Positions 14,270 through 16,485 of a stretch of 16,485 nt of DNA are shown here, piece after piece. The position numbers and the translations under genes are program-made. The notes beneath the pieces were generated by a model. The model searched no databases and was not told the origin of the DNA. It saw only the letters and a list, made by a program, of their open reading frames with translations. The stretch spans positions 1 through 16,485 of the forward strand of contig JAIRPA010000212.1 in NCBI GenBank assembly GCA_031257235.1, read 5' to 3'. The stretch is from Burkholderiales bacterium (GTDB lineage: Bacteria; Pseudomonadota; Gammaproteobacteria; Burkholderiales; Casimicrobiaceae). Each line of letters opens with the position of its first letter. The first letter of the stretch is position 1.

Positions 14270-15316
14270 TTAAATCACCACCTTGGCTTCACCCGCGCGA
14301 TGACGAACCACCTCGCCAATCACCGACACGGTTTCGCCGCTCTCGCGCAAGAGGGTCATGGCTTGATTGGCTTTGTCTTTTGCCACAATCACCACCATGC
14401 CGATGCCGCAGTTGAACACCCGAAACATTTCGTGATCCGCCACGGCGCCTTCCTGTTGCAACCAATCAAACACTAAAGGGCGATTCCACGCGCTTGGGTT
14501 TAAGGTCACGGCTAAAGATTCGGGCAACACGCGCGGAATGTTTTCAAGCAGACCCCCGCCGGTGATGTGCGCAATGCCTTTGACCGCGCGCGGCATTTTG
14601 CGCATCAACGACAACATCGGCAAGACATAAATACGCGTCGGCGCCATCACGCAATCCGCCAAAAGGGTGTCTCCGAGTTTTGCCGTTTTCAAATCCACGC
14701 CGGCGGTTTTGATGATTTTTCGGATCAGGGAATAGCCGTTGGAGTGCGCGCCGGAAGACGCCAAGCCCAATACCGTGTCCCCTTCGGCAATCGTGGTGCC
14801 GTCGATAATCGCCTCGCGCTCGACCACTCCCACGGCAAACCCCGCCAAATCATATTCCCCGACAGGGTACATGCCCGGCATTTCCGCCGTCTCGCCGCCC
14901 ACCAAAGCACAGCCGGACATTTCGCAGCCCTGGGCAATCCCTTTGACGACCCGCGTCGCGCGATCGACATCCAATTTGCCGCACTTAAAATAATCAAGGA
15001 AGAAAAGCGGCTCCGCGCCTTGTACCAAAATATCGTTGACGCTCATCGCCACCAGATCAATCCCGATAGTCTCGTGCCGATCCAGCTCAAACGCGAGTTT
15101 GAGTTTTGTTCCGACGCCGTCGGTGCCGGAAACCAAGACCGGTTCTTTATAGCGATGTCCTAAACTCACGAGCGCGCCGAATCCGCCAATGCCGTTTAAA
15201 ACTTCGGGGCGCATGGTGCGTGCGGCAAAGGGTTTGATGCGATCCACCAGCGCGTCGCCGGCGTCAATATCCACGCCCGCGTCACGGTACGTTAAGGGAG
15301 TTACAGGTTTGGTCAT
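14270..15316 (-). CDS. purM: Phosphoribosylformylglycinamidine cyclo-ligase PurM
   Basis: AIR synthetase: closes the imidazole ring of FGAM with ATP, fifth step of purine synthesis, in the cytoplasm. 348 residues. Visible family motifs are TYRDAGVDIDAGDALV (9-24), SGTDGVGTKLKLA (63-75), DLVAMSVNDILVQGAEPLFFLDY (87-109), GGETAEMPGMY (140-150) and the C-terminal HITGGGLLENIPR. The ATG at 15316 has GAGGA 5 nt upstream and leads directly into conserved sequence. A longer open frame to 15460 adds 48 unrelated residues and would overlap the divergent AI-2E gene. The purM / AI-2E divergent arrangement is common in betaproteobacteria. Confidence 0.97.
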   Translation of the reverse strand: MTKPVTPLTYRDAGVDIDAGDALVDRIKPFAARTMRPEVLNGIGGFGALVSLGHRYKEPVLVSGTDGVGTKLKLAFELDRHETIGIDLVAMSVNDILVQGAEPLFFLDYFKCGKLDVDRATRVVKGIAQGCEMSGCALVGGETAEMPGMYPVGEYDLAGFAVGVVEREAIIDGTTIAEGDTVLGLASSGAHSNGYSLIRKIIKTAGVDLKTAKLGDTLLADCVMAPTRIYVLPMLSLMRKMPRAVKGIAHITGGGLLENIPRVLPESLAVTLNPSAWNRPLVFDWLQQEGAVADHEMFRVFNCGIGMVVIVAKDKANQAMTLLRESGETVSVIGEVVRHRAGEAKVVI

Positions 15317-15408
15317 AATTTCCTCGATCAAAAAGGCGGGCTTGAGTCCGATGAAAAGTCGCGTTAGAGTGCAACCTCTGAAAGATACGGATTTTAACTG
15401 AAAAAACC

Positions 15409-16485
15409 ATGCCGACCCGAAAAAACCGACAGCAAGCCTCACCGAAGAATAAACCGTCACCGGCGGCGGCTGTCTCTTTACCCTCGCCGCCCCCCGCCGA
15501 ATTGCCGCCCACCCCCCTGCCCGCTCCTTTTTTCACGGTTTTTTGGCAACGATACGTGTGGTTCATCGTTGCCGGCGTGTTGTTCATCGCCCTCATCATT
15601 GCGCTGAAATCCGTATTAACCCCGTTTTTCGCGGGCGCGTTGTTGGCTTATTTGGGCTCGCCGATGGTGGCACGAATCACCCGTCCGCGCGCCATTCAAA
15701 AACTCAAATGTTCACGAACCTTAGGCGCGCTGGTGGTCCTGCATTTCATGCTTGCGTTTTGCGCGCTTTTATTTTTCCTGATTGTTCCGCTCATACAATC
15801 GGAAGTCGTGGCGATTCAACACCAACTCCCCGCCTTATGGAATACTTTTTTGACTCAACGTCTGCCCGCCATCGAAGCGTTCATCGGCGTTTCATTAACG
15901 CCCAATCTTGAAACTTTGCGTCAATTCTTGACCGACCATGTGGGCGACGTGTCGCAAATATCGTTTCTGGCGTTATCGGGGCTTTCGGATAGCGGGCTTG
16001 CCGTATTCAACGGATTGATCAATCTTATCTTAACGCCGGTGGTGATGTTCTATCTGTTGCGGGACGGGCATCTTTTAACGGCGCAAATAAAATCGTTGAT
16101 CCCGCCGCGCTTTTATTCAAAAACCGCCGCGATGGCGCAAGAGATTGATTCGGTGCTCTCCGAGTTTATCCGCGGTCAAGCCCTTGTCATGCTTTTACTT
16201 GCCGTTTACTATGGGGTTGCCCTTCGTTTGGCGGGGCTTTCTTTTGCGTGGTCGATTGGTTTATTGACGGGCTTACTTGTCTTTATCCCTTATGTGGGTT
16301 TTACATTGGGCTTATTACTGGCCACCCTCACGGCGATCTTGCAACCGACCTACACATGGGCGTTGACCTTCTGGGTGATCGGCATTTACGGCTTGGGGCA
16401 AATCATTGAGGGTTATATTCTTGTTCCTTATTTAATCGGCGACAAAATCGGTTTACATCCGCTTGCCGTTATTTTTGCCTTATTG
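15409..16485 (+). CDS. AI-2E/PerM-family transporter (3' end missing)
   Basis: Open from ATG at 15409 to the right edge, 359 codons without a stop. Inner-membrane protein of the AI-2E family exporter/PerM group; members are linked to AI-2 export, Na+/H+ antiport or permease roles, and the substrate here cannot be told. The pattern matches the family: two early helices (about 50-85) with ALKSVLTPFFAGALLAYLGSPMV, a helix near 110-130, a long soluble segment, then LTPVVMFYLLRDG, EFIRGQALVMLLLAVYYGVALRLAGLSFAWSIG, FIPYVGFTLG and GQIIEGYILVPYLIGDKIGLHPLAVIFALL near the edge. The first 45 residues are basic and then Pro-rich (LPSPPPAELPPTPLPAP), unusual for the family. No Shine-Dalgarno precedes the ATG, so the start is uncertain. 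It is divergent from purM. Confidence 0.9.
   Translation, partial: MPTRKNRQQASPKNKPSPAAAVSLPSPPPAELPPTPLPAPFFTVFWQRYVWFIVAGVLFIALIIALKSVLTPFFAGALLAYLGSPMVARITRPRAIQKLKCSRTLGALVVLHFMLAFCALLFFLIVPLIQSEVVAIQHQLPALWNTFLTQRLPAIEAFIGVSLTPNLETLRQFLTDHVGDVSQISFLALSGLSDSGLAVFNGLINLILTPVVMFYLLRDGHLLTAQIKSLIPPRFYSKTAAMAQEIDSVLSEFIRGQALVMLLLAVYYGVALRLAGLSFAWSIGLLTGLLVFIPYVGFTLGLLLATLTAILQPTYTWALTFWVIGIYGLGQIIEGYILVPYLIGDKIGLHPLAVIFALL

Noticed and set aside
14567..15163. 198-codon plus-strand frame opposite purM
   Set aside because: Antisense shadow of a strongly conserved gene; no start signal or recognisable domain.
15317..15460. N-terminal extension of purM to 15460
   Set aside because: The ATG at 15316 has a strong GAGGA site; the extension is non-homologous and overlaps the divergent gene.

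Overview
The window reads as chromosomal DNA of a betaproteobacterium, probably Burkholderiales-like but not resolved further. The signs are the block pilM-N-O-P-Q followed on the same strand by aroK-aroB, a divergently transcribed class A penicillin-binding protein gene upstream of pilM, and purM divergent from an AI-2E/PerM-family membrane protein. Base composition looks balanced by eye. All identifications come from reading the translated sequence; no database search was possible.

Layout. Minus strand, left part: an MFS transporter cut by the left edge (1-780), then a non-coding gap carrying a repeat element (about 781-1081), aroB and aroK (overlapping), then a Fic toxin with a VbhA-like antitoxin, then the complete type IV pilus operon pilM-N-O-P-Q (9407 down to 4318) closed by a clear Rho-independent terminator. 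Plus strand, centre: mrcA/ponA (PBP1a), divergent from pilM across a 170-bp promoter region. A convergent gap (11906-12124) carries a second copy of the repeat element. Minus strand, right part: purM, purN and an RsmB/NOP-family RNA methyltransferase. At the right edge an AI-2E/PerM-family gene runs off on the plus strand.

How the genes work together. PilM-N-O-P form the inner-membrane alignment platform and PilQ the outer-membrane secretin of a type IV pilus. PBP1a builds peptidoglycan. AroK and AroB are shikimate-pathway enzymes, and PurM and PurN are early purine-synthesis enzymes. The fic/antitoxin pair is the only clearly accessory coding cargo; it lies between pilQ and aroK, which usually adjoin in this group.

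The most unusual signals are non-coding. A 63-bp sequence occurs twice, identical and inverted (929-991 and 11997-12059). Each copy sits in the 3' flank of a gene (aroB, mrcA), in the same polarity relative to that gene, and is paired with a second hairpin whose sequence differs while its fold is kept. A separate palindromic element supplies the last ~22 codons of aroB. Other points are a possibly leaderless MFS mRNA, an Asp in place of the usual Ser/Thr in the antitoxin inhibitory motif, and three CACATTG words in the pilM/mrcA promoter region.
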